This document shows, in pieces, positions 48,876 to 61,255 of a stretch of DNA of 64,000 bases. The position numbers were made by a program, and so were the translations under genes. The DNA is taken from contig JAYKKI010000015.1 of the NCBI GenBank assembly GCA_039881145.1, forward strand, positions 25,966,001 to 26,030,000, written 5' to 3'. The stretch is from Druceiella hillmani (lineage: Eukaryota > Arthropoda > Insecta > Lepidoptera > Hepialidae). The first letter of the stretch is position 1, and each line of letters starts with the position of its first letter. The notes under the pieces are model-generated. The model made no database searches and was not told where the DNA came from. It worked only from the letters and a program-made list of their open reading frames with translations.

Positions 48876-49139
48876 GTGACCTGATGATAAGTTATGATTA
48901 TGGTTTATTTACCATACGTAGTAAAATGGTAAATAAACCTGTCAAGCGAGAGTGGAGCTCGCATGACGACGGTTCCGGTCGAATTCTTGCATTTATAAAC
49001 AGTTAATGGTACATAATGTGCTTATTAATCTATTTACAAAATTTTAATTTTTTAGAACGAAAAGATATCGCCTAGTACGCCTTACCCAGGGGTATATTGA
49101 ATTTTTTTTTGTATGATGTAACCGTAAAATAGATAAATT

Positions 49140-49460
49140 GGATTTTGGCCTTTACTTGTGCTATGAGACCTTGCTTCTTGTCAAATTTCAAGATTATAAA
49201 TAAACAAGAAGTACCCTATAGGTTTTAATATATTTGCGAGTGTCAAAATATGCAGCATAAATGGCCGTATTTTTAGAATATTTCTCGAATGCGTTGACTT
49301 ACAAGATTGATTTTTTACTTCTTCAAAGGACATAGATCGTTAATTTCAAATTGATACCGCCTTTTCACATTTTCTGAGAAAAAGTATCTTGACAGACGGA
49401 CGGAAACTGAAGTGATCCTATAAGGGTTCAATTTTCTTATTGAAGTACGGAACCTTGTAA
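49140..49460 (+). mobile_element. GGTTCC-family repeat, well-preserved tail subfamily
   Basis: Includes GAAGTACCCTATAGGTTTTA, TTTGCGAGTGTCAAAATATG, GCCGTATTTTTAGAATATTT, GAATGCGTTGACTTACAAGA, TATCTTGACAGACGGACGGA, GTGATCCTATAAGGGTTC and a final GTACGGAACCTT. I recall this order of phrases from insect genomes, especially Lepidoptera. Sequence is the least decayed of the family members here. Confidence 0.75.
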
Positions 49461-51144
49461 AATATCTCTTGTAATTTCATCATGTCCTTGTATTTTATAT
49501 TCATCTCTTGTATTTCATATGGCATAGCAATATAGCACTTTTATTTATTTTTTTTTAAGACGGATTATAATACAATTTTACAGGAATCGAAACGGAGATC
49601 AACTGGGATATCATCGAAGATACATATGTCAAAAAAAATTTTACACACAATTTTTTTTAAACACCTGTGTCAAAAAATTTCAATAATCTGGTAATGGTCT
49701 TTATTAAGTACTTCGATCAAACACATTAAAAATTTAATGAAAAATTTTTTTTCTTATGTTGTGAATAACATACAATGTACTTATCTACCTAGTAAAAATA
49801 ATATTTTCATTATTTGTAATATTTTGATAAAAATATTAGGCACAAATTTTTAAACTTTTACGTGTCTAAGTGTGTATGGAACCATCGTGTTGCGCGTTCT
49901 ACATACTTAGCAGATGTATTTTGCGATAAAATAACTATTGTTCAATGAAAGCATATTCATAAACTTGATCTTCCGATCATTAATTATCTACATTTTTATG
50001 TTATAAAAATAAAAGATAGCTATTATATAAATGGACATATAAACATAAAATTATTACAAATAAGCAAAAATTCAAAAACAATATTTTTCAGAATGAACAA
50101 GCTTTATAAATATATCGTTTTCAATAATTTTACTATTTATTCTCAGTCGAAATACAAAGATGTTTGGTTTGACGGTTTTTATTGACAAATTTGTTCATGT
50201 ATTTAACATTTATTTCTTGGTTGAATACATACTTCTTAAGAATAACATCTAAAAACTAAATTTAATAATCTAACTTCGTTAAAGCATTTTTTTATTGCAG
50301 CAAAGTTCTCAATCCGACTAAAACGAAAATCTACCTTTGTAAGACACTCCTATTACCACTAATTGAATATAGATAAATGTGCTCTTCTAATCTTAATGAC
50401 GTATACATATATAGTAGAATATAGTATAAAAGTTATATAGTTACATATCTTAATGAAGTAAAGAAACAAAACCTTCAAAATGTATGCACGCGATAAATGT
50501 TGAGGGAGCATAAATTTTCAAGGCATTAATTTTGACCTCAGAAAATATGATCATACTTATGAACACAGGTGTCAAATGGTTGAAATTTTGCGATCGACGC
50601 CAACTCCACATTTTACGCTTTTGTTGAATGTATGTTGTATGTCAAAAACTTCTCAGATTTCAAATTACCTTATTGGAAGATTTAAATATTTGTCTGCTCA
50701 TGACCTAGCGTTACGCGTCGAAAGTTTACATGTCCTACTTATTCCAAAACATACCTCTACCTGTCACGAGGAATCTTTTATTTTTTAAGCAGCAAACTTC
50801 AACTGGATAATCAACTGGACGCCACGAAAATAACCTCGATGAATATTCTCCTTTCCCTAAACTCTGATCCTTCTTCTTCTTTTCATTCTCTGAGCATTCT
50901 TATTCTTTCCTTCTTCCATTCTAAATCGTGTCTACATTTTTATTACATATTTTTTTGTATTATTATTATTTTTTATTGTTACGCCTTCTACTTTTCACTA
51001 ATAAATTTTTCTAAACTTATTGTCATGATTGACTGCTTTTGTACTATGAATCAAAGTTGTTAAAAAAATTAAAAACTAAGTAACGTACTGCATGATACGT
51101 TATAATACCAAATATATCTAAATGTGTTGGTAAACACATTTTAC
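49461..51144. other. AT-rich spacer, no gene
   Basis: Open frames at 50576-50788 and 50839-51063 lack family resemblance. Confidence 0.6.
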
Positions 51145-51330
51145 CCGATTCATCCCTGATTTATCATTTTTTAATCCGATTTATCCCTAATTTAGATTTG
51201 TTAAATCCGGTTTCTCTTAGATCTAGCTTTGTTTAATTCTGATTTAACTTTGTTTAATCGGTCTGATCCCTAGGTTAGCTTTGTTTAATCCGATTTACCC
51301 CTGATTTAGCTTTGTTTTAGTTTAGTTAGT
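51145..51330 (+). repeat. 31-bp minisatellite, about six copies
   Basis: CCGATT-type starts occur at 51145, 51176, 51207, 51238, 51259 and 51290. Unit consensus runs CCGATTTATCCCTGATTTAG then CTTTGTTTAAT. One unit (51238-51258) is shortened to 21 bp. Copies are diverged, indicating an old array. Confidence 0.85.
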
Positions 51331-53204
51331 TATAGCCTTATAATCGCTGATATAGGTAATAATATCGTTGCTTGTTTATGTAAATCTTTCTAAATTGATG
51401 TAGGTAGTATTGCTCATGAAGTGTGGTGAAAGAAACTAATCTATGTATAATCTTTCAAAGTACAAGCATCAAGGACGAGGCGCTAACAACAGAAACCAAT
51501 ATTAAGACTTTTATGTCAAACGAAAAAGAAATGTTCCCTGACCCAGGAAATCAATGAAATTTGTTTACTGTGCTGACAGAATGAATGTCGAAATCTTTAA
51601 AACATTTAGTGAAACTGTCTGCTATCTATAGATATAAAAAAAATAATATGCAAAAGCCGTTTGTACAAAAAAGTACGTATGTGCAAAAAGATACGTAAAA
51701 TAATATGTAATACCATTTTTGTCATCATCTTAAGCATTGAAACTTTTTCTTAAATAAAAATTTGTTTCTTTCAAATTAATTAATTCACATAAAAAAATAT
51801 CTTCATCCCGAAACGGAAGATAAGCAAGATATGTCACCTATTTTTGGTTGTTTAAAAAATTAAACTAACTACAAAATGTAGGTACATCACTTAAAAAATA
51901 ACACTTAAAAAATAAGCCTACACGACTTCAATAATAGGAAAATAAATATAATTACAATTAACTAGAAAGGTGGAAATAATAAGTGTTATAGTGTGCACAA
52001 ATTCAGTCCAAAATCCAAATAAAAAGAGATACTAAACTAAGTGGGAACGCTAACAACTTTTTTGGGGTTGATGCCAGCCAACACAAGTGTTTTCTTTTGT
52101 TTCGATTTATATATACATTTGACACACCTTCTTTTTGAGGTCGATATATAAAAACGTCTCACATAAAAATAATAAGCAAGCCGAGTAATTAGTTCTGCTT
52201 ACAAGTAATTCTATTCCTTTAACAGATATGCCTTGTGTTGGGGTCGATATTACTATAATAAAGTTAATAATGATGTTTCTGTGGTTTCACTCTAAATAAT
52301 GATATATCTGCGGATTTATCTGATATTCTCCTGATTAAATGAGGACAAAGCGCCAAAATAATGAAACTTTGACTTTATCGTAATATATAGAGATAAAGGT
52401 TTACATAAATGCATATAGCTGGATCAAAGCAATCCACCCTTTTGAGTTATATATTCTTTGAATAGTTCTTGAATAATATCCGATGCTTATTCTATTATTT
52501 TAGATTTATCTGTTCTTTTCTTTGTACACCTCGGGCTCTCGTTGGTTATTTTTTGTTGCTGTATAAACTGCAAACGTATATATCAAACATCAGATGGCTA
52601 TATGAAATAATTTTTATTTGGTCATCATAAAAAGGGACCAGAATTCAGGCCGCTGTCAAAATGATATTGAATTAGTATAAAGATAAATGAGATTAAAGTA
52701 TTTTTAATGTTATAATTTTCATCCTTTAAATTATTTCTTGTTTACATGTTCGATTACTAAAACGAATTTAATATTAACCAATCGTCTGTCTGTTTATCTG
52801 TATGATTTTTTTAACTGGAAAACTATTAAAGCTGTTTACATAAATTTTACCCAGTTTTTAAATAGTAACCATGGCACCGATTTATTTTTATAGTGATATC
52901 TTAAGCGGTTTCGAAATGATGATATTGAGGAAAAAGTTACGCAAGAATTTAAAATTAGAGATGGTTCCAAGATTCTGTCACATAAAGAGAGGTTTAGAGC
53001 ATAAATTAGACTCATTAAAGCACTGCACTTGTATTTCCGAATTCCGTGCGTACGAATTAACAAGGTACCGCTAATTAATAATAAGTGTAATTTGGGTTGG
53101 TAAGAGATATTTACTGCTAAACATACTGTTAATTTCTTTCTGCTAAACATACTTTTAATAGGTTTGGTCAAAAATAATTACCCCCTGATGTCCTAAATGA
53201 ATAC
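51331..53204. other. AT-rich spacer, no recognised gene
   Basis: The 111-codon minus open frame (52836-53171), the longest in the window, overlaps a 67-codon plus frame. Neither resembles a known protein. Confidence 0.55.
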
Positions 53205-53460
53205 CGGCCAAGTACGAGTCGGACTCGATTACAATAAATACTAAACAATATCAAACTTATAAGTTTGTATTTCTCAAAGCCACTGTGAAAAAAACACAGT
53301 TATTGCTGCGGTAGGTACCGAAAATGTCTCCTACCTTAAAACTATACAATATCTCTTATTCAAACCGATTTTCTTTTAAAGTTTATTTTACGTATTCCGA
53401 GTAAAACGGCTGTGATATACAGACAGGATGATATTATAAGGAATCATTTTTTTCCGGCAG
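53205..53460 (+). mobile_element. GGTTCC-family repeat with preserved head
   Basis: Head ACCGGCCAAGTACGAGTCGG followed by ACTCG, the recognised start of this insect repeat. Then TAAGTTTGTATTTCTC, GTTATTGCTGCGGTAGGTAC, ATCTCTTATTCAAACCGATT, CGGCTGTGATATACAGACAG and a degenerate tail ATAAGGAATCATTTTTTTC. It shows the family's polarity and links it to the inverted copy at 30.7 kb. Confidence 0.75.
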
Positions 53461-54827
53461 AAAAGATATTATTTCAAAATAGCAAAAATTATTATATATC
53501 AAAGTAGAACAGTGGTAAGTTCATTTTATTTTCTTTCAATGTAATTATGGGATTACGTCACACTATTATTATTTTATTTTACTTTTTTAATTCTAAAAAT
53601 TATGTTTAAATTTTCATTTTTCTTATTTTGTATTTCTAAATACTATGTAATGAAATAAGTTATTAATATATAATATATAATGTAACTAATATATAAAACG
53701 AATAATTTAAACTAGATTATTTTTATGACTGCTATATCACTAGACCTTTTTTACAAAAACAATTTAAGAGTCCTTTGGTATTAGCCTTGGGTTATGTTAT
53801 TAACTCAGTAGTAAATTGTTTTGTGTTGAGAAAATAATGATATTTTCACAATAATATATTTTTCAAAATATATTAAATATTTATATAATACTCTCATTAA
53901 TTTAACAACTTTATGGAAATTGGCGCAGAGAGGCCCTGTGGCATGCTTTGGCCTTCAAAGGCAACAATTTCCCATTGGAATTTGTTTTGTTGTTAACTAT
54001 TAATAAACTCCATGTATAAATCCTTAAAGTAGTATAAATCCTTAAAGTAGTTGACGAAGTTCTATCCAACTATTTCTCTTTAAAAAACCGCAAACGACAC
54101 CCAGTCTTCAAGAGTTAGAAAAATCCCGATATGGTTTTCATGGAAATTCGTTACAGTTGTCACCCAACAACTAGTTAGTGTTTTTACAATTTTTTTTAAA
54201 GTTTATGAGTATGAATTTTTTACCATTTCCTTACAAAAATACATTCATAAAAATGTAACGAAAGAGACAAATAGAGGAATAATAGTGTGTACGTAATTAC
54301 GATCCGTCACTAAGTTAATTATAAATATGCGCTCAAAACAAATATTAATAATTACATATTGAGTGACGAACAGAAGTTGACTTTTATTTAAAATGAATTG
54401 GCTCCTTTCTATACAACAACTTTCCCTAAAAACGGCGTGGCACACAAAAAAATAATAACCTATTTTTTTTCTAGAAAACTAATTTAATAACACCGTATGT
54501 ATTCAGAAATAATATTTATTATTGGAGTATCGCGCGCTTATGGTTAGTAAAAATTGACGACATCCTTTGCGCTCGTAACCCGCTGAGCAAAATCAGAGCC
54601 AAAGAATCAAAGCAAAGGGACATAACATAACGTTTTTCACATTTTAATAAATGCAAAATAAGAAGTTACATAGTACGTAAAATTTTGATTACAGGTAAGT
54701 ACAGTACAAAATTGAAATAAAATCAATATTTCCGCAAAAAATAAATGAGAAATATTTTAAAAATAAAAATGCTAGTCGGGAATTAGGAATTGTGTACTGT
54801 AAGCTGCCCACTTCCATAAAAAATACT
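53461..54827. other. AT-rich spacer, no gene
   Basis: Only the 18-bp tandem duplication and a chance minus frame (54245-54445). Confidence 0.65.
54014..54049 (+). repeat. 18-bp perfect tandem duplication
   Basis: GTATAAATCCTTAAAGTA occurs twice with no spacer. Confidence 0.92.
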
Positions 54828-54882
54828 TCCTCGTCTAGCGGTGCACTCTACCTGGCTGATAGCAAGTTCGTATCACAAGACT
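54828..54882 (+). mobile_element. tRNA-like head of a SINE (remnant)
   Basis: TCCTCGTCTAGCGGTGCACT resembles the acceptor/box A part of an Asp/Glu-type tRNA and AAGTTCGTATCAC resembles box B. The intervening length is shorter than a tRNA, so this is a degenerate SINE head or tRNA pseudogene and not a functional tRNA. Confidence 0.4.
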
Positions 54883-57189
54883 TGTTTTAAATTCTTGAAT
54901 ACTGTTAAGATTATCCCTCTCGTTGGAATTAATTTTTTGTGAATTATTTTGCCGGAAATTTGAAAATTGTCTTTTTAAACTAATTGAATCTACTAGAACT
55001 GACATTTGAAAACATAAATTTTGCGAATAAAACAGCGTCGCAAATGAAACGCGAAATCCGTTACTTAAGTCTATTCATTTATTCAATAATATAATAGATC
55101 TTCCTTTTGGAATCATATTGACTTAATGAGCAAATATTGTAAAATATTTTTAACATAAGAAATTATCTTATTTTAATGTCGAGAAGTAAAAGCAAGGGTT
55201 ATATTTTTAACCCGGGCTAATGTTTATTCTTGCTTTTTGTTGGAAACGTGCCTTGACTTGGCATGACATTTTTCGGACATTTTATCAGCAGTCATTGGCG
55301 TTTGTGATTCCAACGGAGTTAAAGTTGCGTGCCGAGTTTTTTATTTTACGTCACCAAACGGAATAAGAACGTTATATGTTCATTTTTATAGAATAAATGT
55401 AAGCTACTACATTTTCTTTATTTCAAAATTATATATTTATTAAATTTTCTTTTGTTGATAAAAATAAACTTTTAGATAAATAGGGTCGAAAAAGAGAAGG
55501 GAGGAAAAAGTAAGTTAAAAAAATTACTAGTGCATTTGGTTCAGAATGAATTGATCTTTGAGGCATTTAGGGTCGTCACAAAATGTTCTATTGTAAAAAT
55601 GGAGTACAAAATGATTCATCGAGTATAGATTATTTCTATTTCTCTACGGAGAATATGCTCAGCTGTAGATAAGGGACACAACTTGCTCCCTACTTCCTCA
55701 TCATACTTCCTACTACATATCATTAGAGAGATATTTGTACACTTGTGTAGTGGGTTTTAGAAATCCCTGGGGGAGCTCCAATACGACCCGACTTTTAGCT
55801 TAGGAATAGTTCTATCGAAAGATTTCTTCGTTCGATGAGTTGCCTTGTAATATAATTAATTACCTGTCAATTAATATATAAGTAATTTGCCGACTAGGAC
55901 TATAGAAAGCCATCTTGAAAAGTTTCATAAATACATAGCTACTTAAAATTATTGGAATAAAAACCTTTTGTATCTCTGCGAGCATAAGTGGAAATCAAGA
56001 ATTTGAAAAATATATAGAATACCAAAGAAAACAATTTTTGCATGAAATATTGAAACCTTTTAAAAATTTCTTTGGAAATGATCAACAAAATCCATATTGC
56101 AACGGGTGCTTTACTGACTCACAAGTAAGACTCACTAAAACTGACTTCTCGAATAGTTCATAAGTCTTATTGATTTATCCGTTTACCTACACGTATTACC
56201 AAGCTTGTGACAGAATAATTAGTATGATACTAATCCTATTTGTATTTTCTTTTTTATGGCAAGTTGTTTTGGCATCCGAATATCTATTTCGAGAATATAA
56301 GCAAAAACGTTTTGAAGAGCGTTATTGACTGTTGTCGATAATAATTGGATTTTATTTCGCTGAATGTGCCGATCTGCCGGTGGAACAGATGAATTGGCGA
56401 CGATGCAATTAGTAATCTCGCATAATGGCGTCAAGTGATATCTGATAATCTTTGAGTATGTTTAGTAGATCACGTACAAATTGATCAGAGATAGTTCATT
56501 TTAATATGCATATTGTACAAAGAAATGATCAAATATGATGACCTTTAAAAAAGACTGGCTTGTATATTTAAAATCAAGTGTTTCTTTTTATAGTTATTAC
56601 AGTAAACTTTTTAATGATAATTTACCGCTTTCAATGACAAGACGGATTGCTAAGGTTGGTAACATTTATCCACGAATATAGAACGTCATAAAAAAGTACA
56701 GTGCATTTAATGAACGTCAAAAATTTCTTTATTTAAAAATTGCTATTTTGAAAGAAAAAACTACTATTTTAAACTTCATGAACCAATTTGAAATTGAACG
56801 CGAAAAAAATGGGTTGTCTTGATTAGAAAAGGAATTCGATTTTTTGTTTTTAGTATAAAAACGTAAGAGGGAAAAGAACATAAAGGGAAATCAAAAAGTT
56901 ACCTGTATGATAGTGGTAATTTTTTTAAACTTATTACTTATTTTACCATTCGATAATATATTAAATAGTCACACTACTTGCGTCCAAAAATTTCAGCCTC
57001 GTGTTACTCGTTACGTCAGTCGTAACATTGAAACTGAGTTTGTTCAGTTATTTGGAAAAAAAATATTTTTATGTGAAAATACTTTTCTATTGTGTAAAAC
57101 CCCACCGACTATTTCAAATAAAGAAAATTTTTCAATAGTTGTTAGATTTGTTTATCTTGAGCAAAGAAAGTTGAAGCAAGGAAAGTTTT
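54883..57189. other. AT-rich spacer, no recognised gene
   Basis: A 102-codon plus frame (56907-57215) starts with a hydrophobic, signal-like stretch (MIVVIFLNLLLILPF) but runs into the GGTTCC repeat and matches no family. Confidence 0.5.
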
Positions 57190-57420
57190 TTTTAGGGTTC
57201 CATACACAAAACTGAAAAACGAAAGTCTTGTATGTCATACTTGCGTGTCTGTCTGCCCTCTGTCACAGCATAATATTATTTTTTTTTAGTTATATATATC
57301 AAGTGGAATATAATTTGAAAGGGTTTATAAAAAGGCGAAATTATTTAAAAAAACAAATACAAAAATATCCTATTTCATAATTTTGAACATGTAATGTTTA
57401 AAAAGATATTCTAAAAAAAA
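57190..57420 (-). mobile_element. GGTTCC-family interspersed repeat
   Basis: TTTTTTTAGGGTTCCATACA then CTTGCGTGTCTGTCTGCCCT and CTGTCACAGC, the reversed tail signature. The inner portion (ATAATTTGAAAGGGTTTATA) is poorly conserved and its limit is uncertain. Confidence 0.6.
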
Positions 57421-58641
57421 TGTGTATGTGAATGGAGCATGCACCGTCCATGTCCGAGACTATTGAACTGAACGTCGTGAAAAAGGAAGGTTAGCAATAT
57501 TTTAGTGGAAAATTGTAGAAATACTATACTATACTACACTAGCGATTATTCTAGACTTTATAATTATTTTTAAATTTGCACCTTTCTTTGTGACTTTGCA
57601 GACATATCAGCAATATGCTTACAACGTGAACAATTTTTACAAATACTGTGTAGACTGAAATGTTTATAATTACCTACTCGTGCTTGACAGGTTTTTTCGT
57701 ATAATAAATTCTATCAGTCGAGGGTTAATGATATTTATCTTAGATCACCGTGCAATTTGGGAATATGGGAATATTTGGGAATATAGGAAGCTATTTCTGC
57801 ACCCAGAGAAATGAACTTCAGGGAAATGATCTGTGACTGAAATATAATTACTGATGAAATTGATGCTGATAAAAAAATTACAGCACCAATCCGTCTATGA
57901 GGCACCGACTATGAGACTCCAGATGAGCCGATATCTTTCTTATACCATTATAATTTTCACGTTGTGATACGTAATTCAAATAATCTTTACAGTATTTTAA
58001 TTGTGATAAAACGTATAAACAGTATCAAAATAAAATTCAAAAACGTAAATTGTTTAAAATTTCATACGATATCATAAAATTCATGTAAACTAATCAAGCT
58101 TTGGAACTTGCTTCTTTTAAACACAGTACAATTTTTGTATTATCTTTGTACTATGATAAATGTGTAACGCTCATTTGAATTTACCTTCACTATCATTTCA
58201 TTCGTGACAGAAGTAATTTCCCATTGACTGTTTATTCTCCTCAAGTTGCCACTTTGAGCAAAGGAAAACGTTTAAAACTGAGACTACTTCGTTACATAGA
58301 GAGGATGAAAGGAAGTCGAATATACATCCTGTGCATTATAGTTGTAGCGTCAAAAATAGCTCTAGTTGAGGCATCCTTCTGTTTGCAAGATAAATAGCGG
58401 CTTATGATGATTGTAACATTTAGCGTGTTTATCAATTCAAATGTCGCATATAGCATAGCACAATTCTATTACGTACTCCGAAACTTGTTTCGTTCCGAGA
58501 AATGATGATTTATTGAAGTCTTACCCGACGTTTAGCTGATCCACAGGAATAGTTTAGAAAATATAAAGTACTGCTGATTACTGATAAATTAAGCGTTATT
58601 AATCTCGTTTAAATCATGCTACTCTCGCTGTTGAAATTTTT
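57421..58641. other. AT-rich spacer, no gene
   Basis: GGGAATAT is repeated three times near 57757-57786; otherwise nothing. Confidence 0.65.
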
Positions 58642-58860
58642 GTTTTATCTCCCGCCCTTCTATATGCCGATACTGTGCGGGGCAGAGGGTTAAGCAAAAA
58701 AGCTTTGCGTGTTTCGCCCCAGGCAGTGCACTCAGAGCGGCACGGATGGTTACGTTTTATCGGTACATTTTCTGTCCGATATTTGTTAAAGGTTTTGTAA
58801 TGGAACCTCGAGGGCACGCTGTTGGGATGCCAATCCCAAACATATTCAGTGCAGCACGAC
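58642..58860. other. GC-rich islet of unknown origin
   Basis: Sharply GC-richer than its flanks. On the minus strand it is open for 67 codons (58614-58817), including RSECTAWGETRKAFLLNPLP and RTVSAYRRAGDK, which has plausible protein composition but no family I recognise. It may be a decayed transposon, a retrocopy or a chance open frame. No snRNA or tRNA match was seen. Confidence 0.4.
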
Positions 58861-59535
58861 GAATGTTATGATTTTGGAAGAATTAAGTTCAATGCTGATT
58901 TGATCAAACAAATTTCAAATTTGATATCCTCAAAAATTACTTTATTGCTTGTGAATTTAAGTTGTTTGCAGTAAAGGAGTCAAAAATTTGTTTCTTCTAA
59001 GTAAAATATAACGTATATAAATGAATTTCCCGTATAGTATAAAAAATATAAATCTGCGTCGCGAAGTAAATTGCTATTAATTTTTTTTAAGCATTTCGAT
59101 TTGGTTTTGGTGCTTTAGTTGAATTATAGGAGGTATTGAAAGAAAATCATATACAAAATAACGAAGGACCGTGAAACAAAAAATGTAGGGAATACAGTTA
59201 TGGATGGATCATATTAGAGGTTCATTATAAATAGTAAGACAAGACTTTCTTCGAAAAAAAATGGTTGTGTAGCATTTTATTTTTGTGTTTTTAGTAAGAT
59301 TCTTGTATGCAAGTATCATCTTCATACATACAAATTCAGACAACTTATGTTTGTGCTCACAAAACTTGAAAAGTAATCAGTCGATTGATTTGAAATTTTG
59401 ACACAACGTTGCAGTTAATTACGCGCGTGTTTTAATCAAAACAATGTTATTTTTATTACTGTTTTTTATTTATTTTTTCTTTAAAATACCTACCCATCTA
59501 ATTTCTGCATTATCGTGAATTCATAGAATGAATTA

Positions 59536-59972
59536 GTGGATGAAATTTTCGAAAACATTGATAAAAATGATCAAAATCACGCGTGGTTGAGCGGAAGAGC
59601 CCTTCTTGTAGTTAAAAATGATATACACAATATGAAGAACATCACTCTAAATACAGTCGCAGGTGAAACAGTGACATACAAATCCATCGATTTCATGATT
59701 AATCTAAGTGTAGTAGTGATTTTTCTAAAGGAATTTTTTAATTTTCTTCATTTTCGCCCGTCACAAATAATAAATTTGAAAATAGAAGTGCCAATTATAT
59801 TACTCCGAAATATCAATCAGCCAAAGTTATGCAATGGCTTAAGTCAGTAGTTAAAAAGTTTATGAACAATACAATTGAAGCAACACAAATGAACAATACA
59901 TTGGACCTCGTATTCAAAGGACTCCAATTTCCAAAACACCTCGGGTACCGTATGATTGATTTTATTATTTAA
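59536..59972 (+). pseudogene. Second PIF1/Helitron helicase remnant, C-terminal part only
   Basis: C-terminal third of a PIF1/Helitron-type helicase. The first reading frame (59536-59850) contains HAWLSGRALLVVKNDIHNMK, GETVTYKSIDFM, an EFFNFL segment, and KIEVPIILLRNINQPKLCNG. These match in order the family's WLSxRAIL, TYKSID, EFLNSL and ILLRNLNxPxLCNG blocks. A one-base shift then leads to 59850-59972, VKKFMNNTIEATQ...FKGLQFPKHLGYRMI, corresponding to the family's KRLQFPxxLAxAMTINKAQGQ stretch. The sequence diverges before the motif VI region. The N-terminal ATPase half is absent; upstream is unrelated AT-rich sequence. A large TA microsatellite starts about 70 bp downstream. It covers a different helicase block set from the remnant at 25.1-26.7 kb, so it is a separate insertion. 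Family identity is confident; autonomous or non-autonomous origin cannot be told. Confidence 0.85.
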
Positions 59973-60040
59973 TTCCACATAGCCACTTTCTCCAAATCTA
60001 ATTTTTTGTGTAATTCTAAGACTAACTAAGAAAATGTACA

Positions 60041-60058
60041 TATAAATATATATATATC

Positions 60059-60145
<87 letters not shown>

Positions 60146-60146
60146 A

Positions 60147-60199
<53 letters not shown>

Positions 60200-60217
60200 G
60201 TACGTATATGATATATT
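60041..60217. repeat. (TA)n microsatellite block, about 175 bp
   Basis: Longest TA block of the window, with AAATAT, TTTATAT and TTTTTATAT interruptions and a CGTACGTA end. It starts about 70 bp downstream of the second helicase remnant. Confidence 0.97.
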
Positions 60218-60839
60218 TACACCTAGTTGTTATTAGTATTTTACCACTCACATTTTCCTTGAAATACCGTTCCTCCATTATTTTTATAGACCTTTTCCTG
60301 GATGCTACTGCAGTATTTTCATTGTTTTTGATAAACGTAAAAATGGAAACGTTGTAAAATCATTCACGCATCTGTCCACATATTTGTGGCAGTCGATTTT
60401 ATCAAAAAATTTTAGAAGTAAAAGCTAGAAAATTCGCACAGTAATGAAGTAAATCAACTCTCACATTTCTCAATAACTAACATCCAGTATTGTTTATATG
60501 GAAATATTAAAGGGTTAAACTATGTTCTTAGATTTTTTTTAACTACAAGCCTCGATTGGGGTATTAATTTACAGAATGTTTTTTGAAAATGGTTGAAAAT
60601 ATTCATAAGAGGCAAGTCGATTCCAAATGCTAAGAAGCTCTGATTAACTGCATTACTAAAGGTTTTTCAAAAATTTGCGATGATCGCACATCACCTAGAT
60701 TTTAAAAACTTATAATATTTTTACGTCTGCTGACGTTACACTACATAAATTTAAATAGTAAAAAATATTAATAATATTTGTATATAGTTGAAAGGAAATA
60801 TTAAATATCCTGGTAGTGCGACTTCGAATCATATTTAAT

Positions 60840-61255
60840 GGTTTTTTATTATAATTTTTTTATGATAATTTGTGGATGAACAAATAAATATTTCATTTTC
60901 ATTAATTCACTGCTAAGCTGCGGATGAGTATAAAGCTGTCAATATTTTGTTATTAAAATAAACATTCCCACTTTCATAACTGGCGAATTACATATCCTCA
61001 CGTGATATTTAAGGTAATATAATATTTTCCTCCTAACGCGGGATGCCCTGAAATTTGCTTTTATGGGATACAATTTTGTACGAAATACGATATGTTAATA
61101 TTTCCACGTAAATAAGTGTATTTTGTGGAAAATTTCGTTCAATTAGAGCAAACATGGTATCTCATCTCTATAGATGACAAGATACCGTGTTGGCGAGAGA
61201 GTATGGAAGGAAAGTGAAATATTTGTACAAGTTTATACAAGATATGTTAAAATAA
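60840..61255 (-). repeat. ~470-bp dispersed repeat, inverted distant copy
   Basis: Reverse complement of the 29.5-30.3 kb units: AATATTTCATTTTCATTAAT, GCAGCTTAGCAG in complement, CGCGGGATGCCCTGAAATTT, TTACACGTGA-type block, CAATTAGAGCAAACATGGTA and the same hairpin junction (GGTATCTCATCTCTATAGAT, 61156-61186). The far side continues into TTGGCGAGAGAGTATGG, which matches GCCAACACGG upstream of unit 2, so homology crosses the hairpin. Confidence 0.72.

Noticed and set aside
52836..53171. 111-codon minus-strand open frame, longest in the window
   Set aside because: Overlaps another open frame on the plus strand, composition is unremarkable and no family is recognised.
56907..57215. 102-codon frame with a hydrophobic N-terminus, a possible small secreted protein
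   Set aside because: Its 3' end lies in a GGTTCC-family repeat and nothing else supports expression.
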